A stretch of 55,263 bases of DNA from Chlamydia sp. 17-3921 (GCF_902705545.1 NZ_CACSHH010000012.1:1-55263), one strand, 5' to 3'; positions 27,029 to 36,059 are shown, counted from the stretch's first letter. Made by a program: numbers and translations. The notes: a model not told the origin generated them from the letters alone.

Positions 27029-27421
27029 ATGGAAGATAAAATTTTTTCCTCCCTAATTAGTACTGTTCGTTCTATGGCTTTGGAAGGACGTTGCCCATGG
27101 ACTCAAGGGCAATCATTGATATCGATAGTTGAGCATATTATAGGAGAATGCCGGGAATTTTCTGAAGCTGTTATGGAAGCTAAGTCTGTTAAAGAAGTTG
27201 CTTCAGAAGCTGGAGATGTTCTTACGCTAACATTACTTCTTTGTTTTCTTTTAGAAAGAGAGGGTCTGTGTTCTGTAGAAACATCTGTAGAGGAGGCTCT
27301 CGCTAAATTACGTCGTCGCGCTCCCTATATTTTTGAAGAAAATGCCAAACCTATTTCTGCGGAAGAAGCTGATAGATTGTGGATATTAGCAAAGGATCGT
27401 GAAAGAGAAAATAAGGAATAA
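27029..27421 (+). CDS. MazG-family nucleotide pyrophosphohydrolase, single domain
   Basis: A 130-residue protein with one all-alpha MazG domain. GRCPWTQGQSLISIVEHIIGE matches the MazG N-terminus (CPWDxxQTHxSL), and SEAGDVLTLTLLLCF matches the second metal-binding motif ExxD. Standard MazG has LEExxE at the first site; here it reads I-G-E-C-R-E, so the first Glu is Gly. The family hydrolyses NTPs, often non-canonical ones, to NMP and pyrophosphate. Following mutY directly, it fits a house-cleaning or oxidised-nucleotide role. E. coli MazG has two such domains; this is the short type. Confidence 0.82.
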   Translation: MEDKIFSSLISTVRSMALEGRCPWTQGQSLISIVEHIIGECREFSEAVMEAKSVKEVASEAGDVLTLTLLLCFLLEREGLCSVETSVEEALAKLRRRAPYIFEENAKPISAEEADRLWILAKDRERENKE

Positions 27422-27456
27422 GAAGCTTTATTTTCCTAAATATGGTATCAATGAGG

Positions 27457-27568
27457 AGTAAGTTGGGGACCTTTTAAGAAAAAAAACCTGCGAATCGGGT
27501 CAGGACTGGAAGGTAGCAGCCCTAAGAAGAGTTTTTTTTGCTAAGAGTTTGCTCTCCAACTTGCTTTT
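27457..27568 (+). ncRNA. ffs: 4.5S RNA (signal recognition particle RNA)
   Basis: The conserved SRP domain IV tip GGTCAGGACTGGAAGGTAGCAGCC is present at about 27498-27521. The ends of the molecule pair: GTAAGTTGG (27458-27466) with CCAACTTGC (27556-27564). A run of seven T residues follows, so the terminal stem also serves as a terminator. The RNA binds Ffh to target membrane proteins. The exact ends are estimated from the stem. The motif string quoted here is split in recognition as GGTCAGG, CTGGAAGG and AGCAGCC. Confidence 0.93.
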
Positions 27569-27569
27569 T

Positions 27570-28343
27570 TTATCCAAGAGACATTAATCCTATAGCTGTT
27601 AAGTTGTATAATGCATGTAAAATTATCGGTGCTAGGATATGACGCTCCTTTTCATATAAAAAACCTGTAAGTAGAGAAAATACAAAGAGTATAGGAACAA
27701 ATATAAAGCTTCCTAAAGAGTACTCTACGTGGCTTATAGCAAAAATAATAGATACGCATACTAGAGCCCAGATTCGTCCTATTCTTCCCTTTAAAAATGT
27801 TTGTAAAATTCCTCGAAAGAAAATTTCTTCCCCAATAGGAACAAGAATTCCTAAATTCACAATAAGGCCTACGCTTCTCATTGTTAAATTACTTTGTATT
27901 TGCTCTACAATTGCTTGAGCATGAAGCTCTTGCAAAGGAAGAAATAGAGAGAATAGCTTATTTAATGTTATTCCAATGAGTTCTGTTAGAGGAATCAGAA
28001 TAATCCACATACGTATTGTAGAAAATAGCATCCTTCCGAAAGTCGCCATAGGTTTGTTTCCAGAAAAAAGAATCAGACACAAGACACTCGTAGGAAGAAA
28101 GAAAAGATACACAAGAAAAGAGAGTGCTGTGGCGATTCCCACAAGAATATTCACAAGTTCTTGAGAATGAATAGTTAAAATATGTGTAAGGAATGATGCA
28201 AAGAAAAATAATACAACAGCAATCAAAAGATGACTGAGTTTTAAAAATATTATTTTAGAATCTTTAGGCCAAACAAACAAATTTTTTGAAGCTATGATTG
28301 CTAAAATAAGAAGTAAAAGAAACAAAAATAAAGGTGTTTGCAT
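27570..28343 (-). CDS. CPBP-family intramembrane metalloprotease
   Basis: A 257-residue protein with about seven or eight hydrophobic segments. The CPBP/Abi motifs are complete: E172-E173-xxx-R177 (GEEIFFRG), FAISH205 and H243-ALYN247. These Glu and His residues form the metal site of Rce1-like CAAX proteases in the inner membrane. Bacterial members do varied jobs, such as processing membrane peptides, bacteriocin immunity or scaffolding, and the substrate here is unknown. The stop lies at the end of the 4.5S RNA terminator (convergent). The lipoprotein gene upstream is 12 bp away, suggesting one transcript. Confidence 0.87.
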   Translation of the reverse strand: MQTPLFLFLLLLILAIIASKNLFVWPKDSKIIFLKLSHLLIAVVLFFFASFLTHILTIHSQELVNILVGIATALSFLVYLFFLPTSVLCLILFSGNKPMATFGRMLFSTIRMWIILIPLTELIGITLNKLFSLFLPLQELHAQAIVEQIQSNLTMRSVGLIVNLGILVPIGEEIFFRGILQTFLKGRIGRIWALVCVSIIFAISHVEYSLGSFIFVPILFVFSLLTGFLYEKERHILAPIILHALYNLTAIGLMSLG

Positions 28344-28355
28344 AGAAAACTAGTC

Positions 28356-29012
28356 TTAAGAGTAGTTTGCACAAACATATCCTTCAACCCTTGCTACGAT
28401 TTCTCTGAAAAGACGGTGATGCATTAATCCCATAGGAGTTGAGTCAAAGTGTTTAGTCTGCCATCCATAGCGGCTGTAATCACTTATTACAGAAGTCGAA
28501 GGTTGGTTTGCTTCAATGATTTCTTGATAGATTAATGCGATTTGATTGTGTCGAATATCGAAAACCCGCACCCGTACTGATACTGTTAAGGAATCATTTC
28601 CAAAAGTATCAGCAATGCTTTTCTGTTCCAAGAGTTCTGTTGCAACAATAAACTCTGCAGGAAGAAATTGTCTAGCGATTGTTTGTGGTAAATTAGAAAT
28701 TCGAGGAGCATAAAACTGCGATATTGCTTGAGGAGAAGCACTGTGTTTTATGAGGAGTATTTTTTCTGAAGAAAGAAACCTTTTGCTTATTTCTTCAGAA
28801 AATTCTGTTTGTAGATTCCAAGAAAGCATCTCGGAACTTTTTCCTTCCCGGTAATAAACGGGAAGCATAGCTACAACACCTTTTGCTTTACTCCCTTTTT
28901 TATAGAGTTTAGAGTGGTAGCTTCCTGATGCTCCTAAAGAAGCACAACTGGACAAAGTTAGAACACTAAAAGATAGAAGTCCTAAAAAAATTGCTATGCG
29001 TATTTTTTGCAT
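28356..29012 (-). CDS. outer-membrane-type lipoprotein, unknown function
   Basis: The ATG at 29012 (GGA six bases upstream) gives 218 residues starting with a clear lipoprotein signal: KIR, a hydrophobic core, then LTLSSC with Cys23 as the lipidation site. The mature part has a mixed alpha/beta look without a recognised domain. It includes a segment reminiscent of CsgG/LpoB-like periplasmic lipoproteins (a predicted strand-helix-strand around SVRVRVFDIRHNQIALIYQE). That resemblance is a weak inference. It is probably co-transcribed with the CPBP protease 12 bp downstream. A second, much smaller lipoprotein lies 166 bp upstream on the same strand. Confidence 0.82.
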   Translation of the reverse strand: MQKIRIAIFLGLLSFSVLTLSSCASLGASGSYHSKLYKKGSKAKGVVAMLPVYYREGKSSEMLSWNLQTEFSEEISKRFLSSEKILLIKHSASPQAISQFYAPRISNLPQTIARQFLPAEFIVATELLEQKSIADTFGNDSLTVSVRVRVFDIRHNQIALIYQEIIEANQPSTSVISDYSRYGWQTKHFDSTPMGLMHHRLFREIVARVEGYVCANYS

Positions 29013-29178
29013 GATCAGTCCATAAGTTTTGAGCATTTTTTAGAGATTTCGTGACACAGTCCTTTTAGTTATATATGAACTTCTTGAACGAGATTTCTAA
29101 CTTCACCATCTATACTCTAGCTAAGTTATACTAAAGAAAAAAATAAAAACAAGTAAAGAAGAGGTGAGCAATTCTGTT

Positions 29179-29301
29179 TTAGATAAACTCATGGTAGAAG
29201 TTTCGATCTGTATTTACAGAAATTTTTTCTTTAGGAATTAGAGTGCAACCAGGAAGAAGAATAAGGGGAGTTACTATGACAGCGAATAATAAACGTTTCA
29301 C
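29179..29301 (-). CDS. predicted 40-residue lipoprotein
   Basis: On the minus strand, a GTG at 29299-29301 with AAAGAGAA upstream opens a 40-codon frame. It starts with Lys-Arg, runs through a 14-residue hydrophobic core, and meets a lipobox-like LLPGC with Cys19. Only 21 residues would remain after processing, comparable with other tiny bacterial lipoproteins such as entericidins or Lpp-like proteins. The Pro before Gly-Cys is unusual but tolerated in some lipoboxes. It points the same way as the larger lipoprotein 166 bp downstream. It is below normal gene-calling cut-offs, so it may be unannotated. The lipobox is seen; expression is inferred. Confidence 0.5.
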   Translation of the reverse strand: MKRLLFAVIVTPLILLPGCTLIPKEKISVNTDRNFYHEFI

Positions 29302-29573
29302 AGAGATTCTCTTTTTAAGCTTTTCTTTCTCGTTTTATAAAATCGAATTGTTTTTATAGCAAAACTTATTTCATTCTTTAGTCTCTTTTGGAATATTGTA
29401 CGCTATTTTCTGTTTTTAATTGTTTCTATGTTTTTGTTTTACGTGTCTTTGCATGATTAAATTGAAGCAATATTGTAGAACAATTTCTCTAAATAAAAAA
29501 GTTTTGCTATACCGTCAAAAGAACTCAGGGGAAAAACAATACGTCTTTTGGAACGTAAATTTAGAACCTGAAA
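29302..29573. other. 272-bp region upstream of the PP2C gene
   Basis: Together with 29037-29178, this is the noncoding part of a 537-bp gap whose only plausible gene is the tiny lipoprotein at 29179-29301. It should hold the divergent promoters of the lipoprotein unit and the PP2C gene. I see no strong promoter hexamers, and no RNA gene. Confidence 0.4.
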
Positions 29574-30338
29574 ATGCACAAACTTTCGTACGAGTATATT
29601 GTGGACTTTGATTATTTTGGATTAAGCGACATTGGTAAAGTTCGTTCTAGAAATGAAGATTTTTGGCAGGTAGACTTATCCTCTCAGCTTGTAGCTATAG
29701 CTGATGGTATGGGTGGGTGCTTAGGAGGAGATGTTGCTTCTCAAGAAGCTGTAATTAATCTTGTGGAGCTAGTAAGTCAAAAATTTTCGGAATTAATGGT
29801 TTGTAGAGATGATGAATACAAAGAAGACTTAAAAAACATCTTATCCAAGATAAATGGACTTATCTATGAACAGGGACTTATAAAAGCTCATTTACAAGGT
29901 ATGGGAACAACCCTGAGTTTTATTCAATTTCGACAAGACAAGGCATGGATTGTCCATGTTGGAGATAGCCGCATTTACCGTTTGCGAGGAGGCGAATTGT
30001 GTTGTTTAACAGAAGATCATTCTTTAGCAAATCAATTGAAAAATCGTTATGAGCTTTCTAAACAAATGAAAAAAATGTATTCTTATCGCCATATTTTGAC
30101 CAACGCTCTTGGAAGTCGCCCCAATGTTGAGCCGGATATTCAAGATATCTCTTGTGAACGAGAAGATCTCTTTGTTCTTTGTTCCGATGGTCTGACTAAT
30201 ATGGTTTCTGATACTGATATACGAGATATTCTGTTTCAATCTTCGACTCTTGAAGAACGCGGAAATGCCCTTATCTCTTTAGCAAACAGTCATGGGGGAG
30301 CAGATAATGTAACAGTCGTGTTGGTCCAAATACAATAG
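29574..30338 (+). CDS. cppA: PP2C-type Ser/Thr protein phosphatase
   Basis: A 254-residue PPM-family phosphatase with all metal motifs: RSRNEDFW, AIADGMGG, HVGDSRIYRL, LTEDHSLANQL, CSDGLTN and GADNVTV. The Asp residues in ADGMGG, SDGL and GADN bind the two or three Mn/Mg ions. It should remove phosphate from targets of the chlamydial Hanks-type kinases, and it corresponds to the C. trachomatis phosphatase named CppA. It is a stand-alone catalytic domain without membrane anchor. The ATG lacks a strong Shine-Dalgarno. A cysteine desulfurase gene follows after 24 bp. Confidence 0.92.
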   Translation: MHKLSYEYIVDFDYFGLSDIGKVRSRNEDFWQVDLSSQLVAIADGMGGCLGGDVASQEAVINLVELVSQKFSELMVCRDDEYKEDLKNILSKINGLIYEQGLIKAHLQGMGTTLSFIQFRQDKAWIVHVGDSRIYRLRGGELCCLTEDHSLANQLKNRYELSKQMKKMYSYRHILTNALGSRPNVEPDIQDISCEREDLFVLCSDGLTNMVSDTDIRDILFQSSTLEERGNALISLANSHGGADNVTVVLVQIQ

Positions 30339-30362
30339 TGCCTAAAAGGGTAAGGGCTTTAC

Positions 30363-31478
30363 ATGATTTATTTGGATAACAATGCTATTACACCTCCAGA
30401 ACCTGGTCTCATAGATTTTTTGAAGCAAAGTTTTATTCACGAAGAATGCTATGCAAATCCTTCTAGCGTTCATAGCTTAGGTAAAAAATCTCATCAAATG
30501 GTGGTCGAAACCACGTCGTTGATTCAAAGTGTTTTAGGTTTTCGTGGACAAGTTGTTTATACATCAGGAGCTACAGAAAGTCTTAATTTAGCAATAGCGA
30601 GTTTGCCTCGAGGTAGTCATGTCATCACTTCGAGTCTTGAGCACCCTGCAGTTATAGAACCTCTAAAACGAGCTGATTTGTCAGTCTCTTATTTAGATCC
30701 TAAAGAGGGTCTATGTACACTTTCTTTGCAACAATTAGAAGCATCAATAACTCCTTCTACATCTGCTATTGTTTTGGGTTGGGTGAATAGTGAAGTCGGA
30801 GCTAAGCAGGATATTCAGGCTATTGCTCAGCTTGCTTTAGATTATAAACTGCAGTTTATCGTTGATGCTACAGCTATTGTTGGAAAAGAGAAAATTCTGA
30901 TTCCAGAAGGGGTTACGATGTTTGCTTTCAGTGGACAGAAGTTTCATGCTCTATCAGGAATAGGAGCTCTTCTTATTGCTCCGAGAGTGAAGATTTGTCC
31001 ATTTTTTTGGGGTGGAGGTCAACAAAATGGGTTGCGTTCTGGTACAGAAAATATTTGGGGAATAGCTTCATTATTTTATGTGTTTCAGTATCTTGTCTCG
31101 CATCAGATAGAAGTCTCTGAAAAGGTACTCTCTTTTCGAGATTATTTTGAAAAAACTATAAAACAAAAAATTTCAGATATTGTGATTCATTGTGAAGATT
31201 TCCTTCGAGTGAACAATGTCTCTGCAATAGCCTTTCCCCCCATAGAAGGAGAAGTATTGCAAATTACTTTAGATTTAGAGGGAATTGCTTGTGGATATGG
31301 TTCAGCCTGCTCTTCAGGAGCGACTACAGCTTTTAAATCCCTTGTTGGTTTGGGGGTTTCTCAAGAATTGGCTGCTTCAACTTTAAGATTTTCTTTCAGT
31401 CATCTATTATCTATGGATGACGTAGATTCTGCTATTAAAATTATTCATAAAGTTGTTTCTAAATTAAAGTCTCTATGA
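30363..31478 (+). CDS. NifS/IscS-like cysteine desulfurase
   Basis: A 371-residue PLP enzyme (aminotransferase class V). It has the N-terminal YLDNNAITPP, the SGATESLNLAI cofactor loop, Lys193 as Schiff-base lysine in FSGQKFHALSGIG (usually SGHKxxGPKG), and the catalytic Cys316 in GSACSSGAT. It moves sulfur from cysteine to acceptors such as a NifU/IscU scaffold for Fe-S cluster assembly. The Lys and Cys are in place, so it should be active, although the lysine loop is atypical. It lies 24 bp after the PP2C gene. The 3' end overlaps a convergent CBS-domain gene by 6 bp. Confidence 0.9.
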   Translation: MIYLDNNAITPPEPGLIDFLKQSFIHEECYANPSSVHSLGKKSHQMVVETTSLIQSVLGFRGQVVYTSGATESLNLAIASLPRGSHVITSSLEHPAVIEPLKRADLSVSYLDPKEGLCTLSLQQLEASITPSTSAIVLGWVNSEVGAKQDIQAIAQLALDYKLQFIVDATAIVGKEKILIPEGVTMFAFSGQKFHALSGIGALLIAPRVKICPFFWGGGQQNGLRSGTENIWGIASLFYVFQYLVSHQIEVSEKVLSFRDYFEKTIKQKISDIVIHCEDFLRVNNVSAIAFPPIEGEVLQITLDLEGIACGYGSACSSGATTAFKSLVGLGVSQELAASTLRFSFSHLLSMDDVDSAIKIIHKVVSKLKSL

Positions 31479-32687
31479 AAAAAGATTTTTAATAGAAATA
31501 TTTTTGATTCCAGATAAAGACATCTCCTTAACTTCAAGTAATAAATTTGCAATAATTACAGACGATCCAACCTCTGCGGGTGTATCTAAAAGTTGTAAAA
31601 CCAGCTGAGCAAGTGTTTCCACATCATAATGGGGAAGATGGATCCCTAATTCTTTTTTGAGATCTTTAAGTTTTGTATTTCCAGGAAAAGTTCTCTCTAT
31701 TACTGAAATTGTTTTAGGTTTTAGTTGTGCAATATTTGATGTATTAAAAAGAATTTTAAAAACGGCCTGTAAACTTAAAATTCCAATAGGCTCTCCTACT
31801 ATATTTAAGACTACAGCCACACTACAACGATTTTCTCGAAATTCTTTAAGAATACGAATGAGTTTAGATTTACCTGTGATAAACCACGGTGAATGTAAAT
31901 TATGAATTAAAGATTCATTAGGGTCTTTATTTACAAAATCTTTAGGGAGAGCTATGCCTATAATGTTTTTGCGGATTTTATGGTAGATTGGAATAAAATC
32001 TGTATTAGTGCTTTTGATTGTATGGCTTAGGTCTTTAACTTTTGCAGAAGAAGATAACATAGTTACTTGTTCAAGAGGCTGGTATACTTGATCTGCAGAA
32101 GTTGCACTAAGAGAAAAGATATTTGTAGCAATAACATTAAAATTTTGCTCCTCATGATGCGTTTCTAGAGCTTTTTGGAATTCGTCTCTACTAAGAGTAG
32201 CATTAAGTTTTTCTTTTTTTATTTTAAGAATGTAATACAAACCTTCAGTGAGACTTCCTATTAATTTAATCAGAGGATAGAAAATATAATGAGAGTAATA
32301 AAGAATAGGCGCTCCCCATAGAGCTAGTTTTTCAGGGATTTTCCTAGATATTGTTAAAGGGAGAAGTTCTGCAAGGATAACAACAATGAAAACCTGTGTA
32401 AGAGGAGAGTAGTCGGGTGAAAAACCTAGTGTTTTATAGCAATTGCGAGATGACTCAGATCCTATTTGCAAAGCGATATTCACACCTAACAAAACAGTAC
32501 CGAATAAGCGATAAGGTCGGCGTATTAAAAAGTTGATGTATCGAGCTTTTTTATGATCTTTAGTTAGATAGTATTGAAGTCTTACGCGATTAAAGGAAAC
32601 GCAGGCCATCTCCATCATAGAATAAAAGCCTTGAAGAGCAATACAAAGAAGATTGATTCCAATCCAGAAAAGAGGAGAATCAGTCAT
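31473..32687 (-). CDS. DUF21/CBS-domain membrane protein (CorC/TlyC-like)
   Basis: A 404-residue protein with an N-terminal DUF21 membrane region of about four hydrophobic segments (1-140) and a linker. A CBS-pair region follows (about 205-340, with SVAVVLNIVGEPIGILSL), then a C-terminal part. The family (CNNM/CorC/TlyC) is tied to Mg2+ efflux and formerly to haemolysin annotation. The CBS motifs are more degenerate than in its neighbour. It overlaps the paralogous gene upstream by 8 bp, so the two are a tandem duplicated pair that may form heteromers. No haemolytic activity is implied. Confidence 0.83.
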   Translation of the reverse strand: MTDSPLFWIGINLLCIALQGFYSMMEMACVSFNRVRLQYYLTKDHKKARYINFLIRRPYRLFGTVLLGVNIALQIGSESSRNCYKTLGFSPDYSPLTQVFIVVILAELLPLTISRKIPEKLALWGAPILYYSHYIFYPLIKLIGSLTEGLYYILKIKKEKLNATLSRDEFQKALETHHEEQNFNVIATNIFSLSATSADQVYQPLEQVTMLSSSAKVKDLSHTIKSTNTDFIPIYHKIRKNIIGIALPKDFVNKDPNESLIHNLHSPWFITGKSKLIRILKEFRENRCSVAVVLNIVGEPIGILSLQAVFKILFNTSNIAQLKPKTISVIERTFPGNTKLKDLKKELGIHLPHYDVETLAQLVLQLLDTPAEVGSSVIIANLLLEVKEMSLSGIKNISIKNLFS

Positions 32688-33915
32688 GCAATTTCCTTAT
32701 ATAAACTCTATGTACTCGATTCGGAGCTGCATCTAAAACTTGGAATAGTAACTGATTCCATATAATTTTAGTACCTGTTATAGGAATAGATTCCATTTGT
32801 TCTGTTAACCATCCTCCGAGAGTTGCAGTATTGTTGCTAGTAGGTAGATTAATATTAAAGATATCACTCAAATCACTTAATTCTAATGTTCCTGCAGCAA
32901 TAATTACGTCTTTACCTGAAGTCGTATAGAGAACCTTTTCGTCTCGTTGATCGACAATTTCTCCAGCAACAATTTCAAAAAGATCTTCTTGGGTAATCAA
33001 ACCTTCAATAGATCCATATTCATCTATAATCATTCCCATGGTTTCATCTCCAGAAGCTAAGTGGCATAACGCTGTTTTAGCAGAAATCGTTTCAGGGATA
33101 TAATAAGGCTTATTTAATAGAGGAAGCAGTTCATCAGAAGAATGTAAAGGTTTTCCATAGAGCAATAAGGTTTTGGCTGTACAGATCCCTAAAAGATTTT
33201 GTAAGTTGTCGTTACAGACAGGTACTCGAGAACAGTGCTTTTTAGAAAATAAGTTATAAAGATTTTCTATAGGAGTTTGAATATCATAAAACAAAATATC
33301 TTGACGTGGTTGCATACGTTCTTTAACACTACAGTCGTTTAAAGAAAGATAGCCATAGAGTAGACGGCTTTCTTCTTGGTTCACAACACCAAAATCTTTA
33401 CAGCTTTGTAAAACTTCCTTGAGTTCTTGTGGTTGAATAATATCCGTTGTTTGAGAAGATAAGATCCATTGTACAGTACGGTTAATCCCTATAATAGCCC
33501 AATGAAGAATGGGACGATAAATTTTTGTTAAAAATGTAATCACAGGAATTACAAAATTTGCGATTTGTGTGTTGTAAGGGATAGCAACAGCTTTTGGTAA
33601 GATTTCTCCTAAAATTAGAGTTATTACTAAAGGTGTGCCTACAATAAGTAACCACGAGGCTTCATCTCCTACAAGAATTGCTACACAGTTTTGTATAGCT
33701 ATATTTAGACCGACATCACAGAATACCAAAGTAATCAGCAGATGATGAGGATGGGAAAGCTGAGTTGCTATCATCTGATTTTTCTTCGATTTAGAGCGCT
33801 TATAGTGTGAGATAAGACTCGTTGGCAAAGAAAAAAGAGCAATTTGTGATAGTGAAATAAAACCCGAACATAAAGTAAACAAAGCAATAAGAAAGATTAA
33901 TGTTGTAGAAATCAT
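32680..33915 (-). CDS. DUF21/CBS-domain membrane protein (TlyC/CorC-like)
   Basis: The start at 33915 (411 residues) is chosen because it overlaps the upstream stop as ATGA (33912-33915); a longer reading to 34032 runs through that gene. It has four hydrophobic segments in the DUF21 region (1-140), then two CBS domains (about 200-320, including GMIIDEYGSIEGLITQEDLFE), then a CorC/HlyC-type C-terminal domain (about 335-400). Members are membrane proteins that bind adenine nucleotides through CBS and affect Mg2+ transport. It is the better conserved member of the tandem pair. Confidence 0.86.
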   Translation of the reverse strand: MISTTLIFLIALFTLCSGFISLSQIALFSLPTSLISHYKRSKSKKNQMIATQLSHPHHLLITLVFCDVGLNIAIQNCVAILVGDEASWLLIVGTPLVITLILGEILPKAVAIPYNTQIANFVIPVITFLTKIYRPILHWAIIGINRTVQWILSSQTTDIIQPQELKEVLQSCKDFGVVNQEESRLLYGYLSLNDCSVKERMQPRQDILFYDIQTPIENLYNLFSKKHCSRVPVCNDNLQNLLGICTAKTLLLYGKPLHSSDELLPLLNKPYYIPETISAKTALCHLASGDETMGMIIDEYGSIEGLITQEDLFEIVAGEIVDQRDEKVLYTTSGKDVIIAAGTLELSDLSDIFNINLPTSNNTATLGGWLTEQMESIPITGTKIIWNQLLFQVLDAAPNRVHRVYIRKLHD

Positions 33916-34247
33916 GGTTCTTTGTTGTTTTTGTTTTCCTGCTGAAGAGCGAAATGTATTTTCATATATCCTTTTGGAATAAGTCCAAGTCGTTGGATAA
34001 GAGCAGCTTCTATGACTGCAGGATGATCCCAAAATTGAAGGTGTCGTTGTAACTTCTTTTGATTATTTTGAGCATATATTATCTGTGTTTGTAGTAGAGA
34101 TTTTCGTTTTCGTAAGCGCTGCTCTTCGTTTCTTAGTTCCAGAATGGCTCGATCATAAATGAATCCACTAATAAGAATACTAAGAATTACCCACCAAGAA
34201 CTTGTAATAAGTTCCCCTAAAAGTTTTAACCACGATGTTTTTTGCAT
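33912..34247 (-). CDS. FtsB/DivIC-like bitopic coiled-coil protein (candidate divisome subunit)
   Basis: A 111-residue protein with one transmembrane helix (about 14-34) and an extra-cytoplasmic coiled coil (about 36-72, rich in Leu, Gln, Arg and Lys). A C-terminal segment AVIEAALIQRLGLIPKGYMKIHF follows, closely recalling the YIEExAREELGLVKPGE motif of FtsB/DivIC septum-initiation proteins. Size and topology fit that family. In other bacteria FtsB binds FtsL and FtsQ and activates FtsWI, and ftsL and ftsI are both present in this window. The gene sits between dcd (9 bp gap) and a CBS-domain gene (ATGA overlap). The family call is my inference from pattern and topology, without a search. Confidence 0.55.
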   Translation of the reverse strand: MQKTSWLKLLGELITSSWWVILSILISGFIYDRAILELRNEEQRLRKRKSLLQTQIIYAQNNQKKLQRHLQFWDHPAVIEAALIQRLGLIPKGYMKIHFALQQENKNNKEP

Positions 34248-34256
34248 AGCAAAACT

Positions 34257-34829
34257 TTAAACAAAAGGAATAGTTATTCCTTGCTGTTTTTGATATTTTC
34301 CATTTCTCTCTGCATAAGAAACTTCACAAGGAGCATTAGCTTCTAAGAATAAAACTTGAGCAATCCCTTCATTAGCATAAATTTTTGCTGGTAAAGGAGT
34401 TGTGTTAGAGATCTCTATAGTTACATGACCTTCCCATTCTGGTTCAAATGGTGTTACGTTCACAATAATCCCGCAACGAGCATAGGTAGATTTTCCTATA
34501 CACATCGTTAAGACATTCCTTGGAATTCGAAAATATTCTATACTGCGAGCTAATGCAAAAGAATTCGGAGGAATAATACAGACATCTTTAGTAATAGATA
34601 CAAATGTATCTTCTGAAAAACACTTTGGATCTACGATAGTGTTGTGTACATTCGTAAAAACTTTAAATTCTCGAGATAGACGTAAATCATATCCATAACT
34701 AGACAGACCATAGCTAATAAGTTTTTCTTTAGTATTTTCATCTGTATTGACTAGTCTATCAACGAATGGCTCTATCATTTCATATTTTAAAGCCATTTCA
34801 CGAATCCACCTATCTTCTTTTATGCTCAT
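34257..34829 (-). CDS. dcd: dCTP deaminase
   Basis: The ATG at 34829 gives 190 residues ([14 protein letters not shown]), the normal size; a reading from 34934 adds 35 unsupported residues. Family motifs are complete: the DYRLSREF-like [11 protein letters not shown], the active-site region [12 protein letters not shown] with the Arg, the GxxTPxEPxWxGxxTxEISN segment, and NEGIAQVLF with the catalytic Glu. It forms a trimer that deaminates dCTP to dUTP for thymidylate supply. It heads a minus-strand unit with the FtsB-like gene. The 227-bp gap upstream is shared with the divergent ruvB. Confidence 0.94.
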   Translation of the reverse strand: MSIKEDRWIREMALKYEMIEPFVDRLVNTDENTKEKLISYGLSSYGYDLRLSREFKVFTNVHNTIVDPKCFSEDTFVSITKDVCIIPPNSFALARSIEYFRIPRNVLTMCIGKSTYARCGIIVNVTPFEPEWEGHVTIEISNTTPLPAKIYANEGIAQVLFLEANAPCEVSYAERNGKYQKQQGITIPFV

Positions 34830-35056
34830 CAAAAAAACCTTAATCACTAATGTATGGTACAAGCAGAATTTTTCTTGTTTTATTATATAAAAGTATAAAA
34901 CCTGCGGGTATTCTAACTCTGCTTTTGTTTGCAAGATCTTAGGGCGATGTTAGATAATGCTATGGGAAAAAGCAAATGTTATTTTTTTAAAGAACAGTTT
35001 TAGTTGTTTACAAATTCCAGAGCCTTTAGGAGACTAAAAAGACATGGGGCTAAAAT

Positions 35057-36049
35057 ATGACATATCAGGTAGCCGTCTTAAACCAAGACAAAAAGCTAGA
35101 CCTTTCTCTTAGGCCTAAAGGGCTTCAAGAATTTTATGGACAAACGCAGTTAAAAGAGCGTTTGGATTTATTTTTACAAGCTGCTCTACAGCGTCAAGAA
35201 GTGCCCGGGCATTGCTTGTTTTTCGGTCCTCCAGGTTTAGGAAAAACTTCCTTAGCTCATATCGTTGCCTCTACTGTTGGAAAAGGGTTGATTACAACCT
35301 CTGGTCCACAATTAGTAAAACCTTCTGATTTATTGGGGCTACTTACAAGTTTGCAAGAAGGCGATGTTTTTTTTATTGATGAGATTCATCGTTTGGGAAA
35401 AGTTGCCGAAGAATATCTTTATCCTGCTATTGAAGATTTTAAAGTTGATATCACTATTGATTCCGGTCCTGGAGCACGCTCTGTTCGTATAGATTTAGCC
35501 CCTTTTACTTTAGTTGGAGCAACAACTCGATCAGGAATGTTAAGTGAGCCTTTGCGAACACGGTTTGGTTTTAGTGCTCGATTATCTTATTATTCTGATA
35601 AGGATCTTGCTGATATCTTAAAAAGATCTGCTCTGCTCCTTGGAATAGAAGCTGAGCATGATGCTTTATATGAGATTGCAAGACGATCTCGAGGAACGCC
35701 AAGGCTCGCAAACCATCTTCTTAAATGGGTTCGTGATTTTGCTCAGATGCGTGAGGGAAACTGTATTAATGGCGACGTAGCAGAAAAAGCTTTAGCTATG
35801 CTATTAATAGATGATTGGGGATTGAACGAGGTAGACATAAAGCTTCTCGCCACAATGATTGACTATTACCATGGTGGTCCAGTAGGAATAAAAACGCTTT
35901 CTATCGCTGTTGGAGAGGATGTTAAAACGTTAGAAGATGTATATGAGCCTTTTTTAATATTGAAAGGGCTAATAAAAAAAACGCCTAGAGGTAGAATGGT
36001 TACCCAGTTAGCCTACGATCATTTAAAAAAACGTTTAGAGAATTTATAG
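35057..36049 (+). CDS. ruvB: Holliday junction DNA helicase RuvB
   Basis: A 330-residue AAA+ motor. Walker A is [12 protein letters not shown], Walker B is [10 protein letters not shown], sensor 1 is GATTRSG, and the arginine-finger region is LRTRFGF. The C-terminal winged helix (about 255-330) has the family's [20 protein letters not shown] and [10 protein letters not shown]. It drives branch migration with RuvA during homologous recombination. Length and motifs are complete. The next gene starts 10 bp downstream, so the SpoIID-like gene is probably co-transcribed, although no functional link is apparent. Confidence 0.96.
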   Translation: MTYQVAVLNQDKKLDLSLRPKGLQEFYGQTQLKERLDLFLQAALQRQEVPGHCLFFGPPGLGKTSLAHIVASTVGKGLITTSGPQLVKPSDLLGLLTSLQEGDVFFIDEIHRLGKVAEEYLYPAIEDFKVDITIDSGPGARSVRIDLAPFTLVGATTRSGMLSEPLRTRFGFSARLSYYSDKDLADILKRSALLLGIEAEHDALYEIARRSRGTPRLANHLLKWVRDFAQMREGNCINGDVAEKALAMLLIDDWGLNEVDIKLLATMIDYYHGGPVGIKTLSIAVGEDVKTLEDVYEPFLILKGLIKKTPRGRMVTQLAYDHLKKRLENL

Positions 36050-36059
36050 GAGAAAGGCA

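Noticed and set aside
29276-29359. Plus-strand ORF of 27 codons with a strong AAGGGGAG before its ATG
   Set aside because: It overlaps the minus-strand lipoprotein-like frame, has no recognisable feature, and the purine run is the complement of codons in that frame. Only one is likely real, and the lipobox favours the minus strand.
29420-29611. 63-codon plus-strand ORF ahead of the PP2C gene
   Set aside because: It overlaps the start of the well-conserved PP2C gene in another frame, and its composition is simply Cys/Phe/Leu from AT-rich DNA.
31473-33915. Haemolysin function for the TlyC-like pair
   Set aside because: The DUF21/CBS layout indicates Mg2+-related CNNM/CorC membrane proteins; the haemolysin label is historical.
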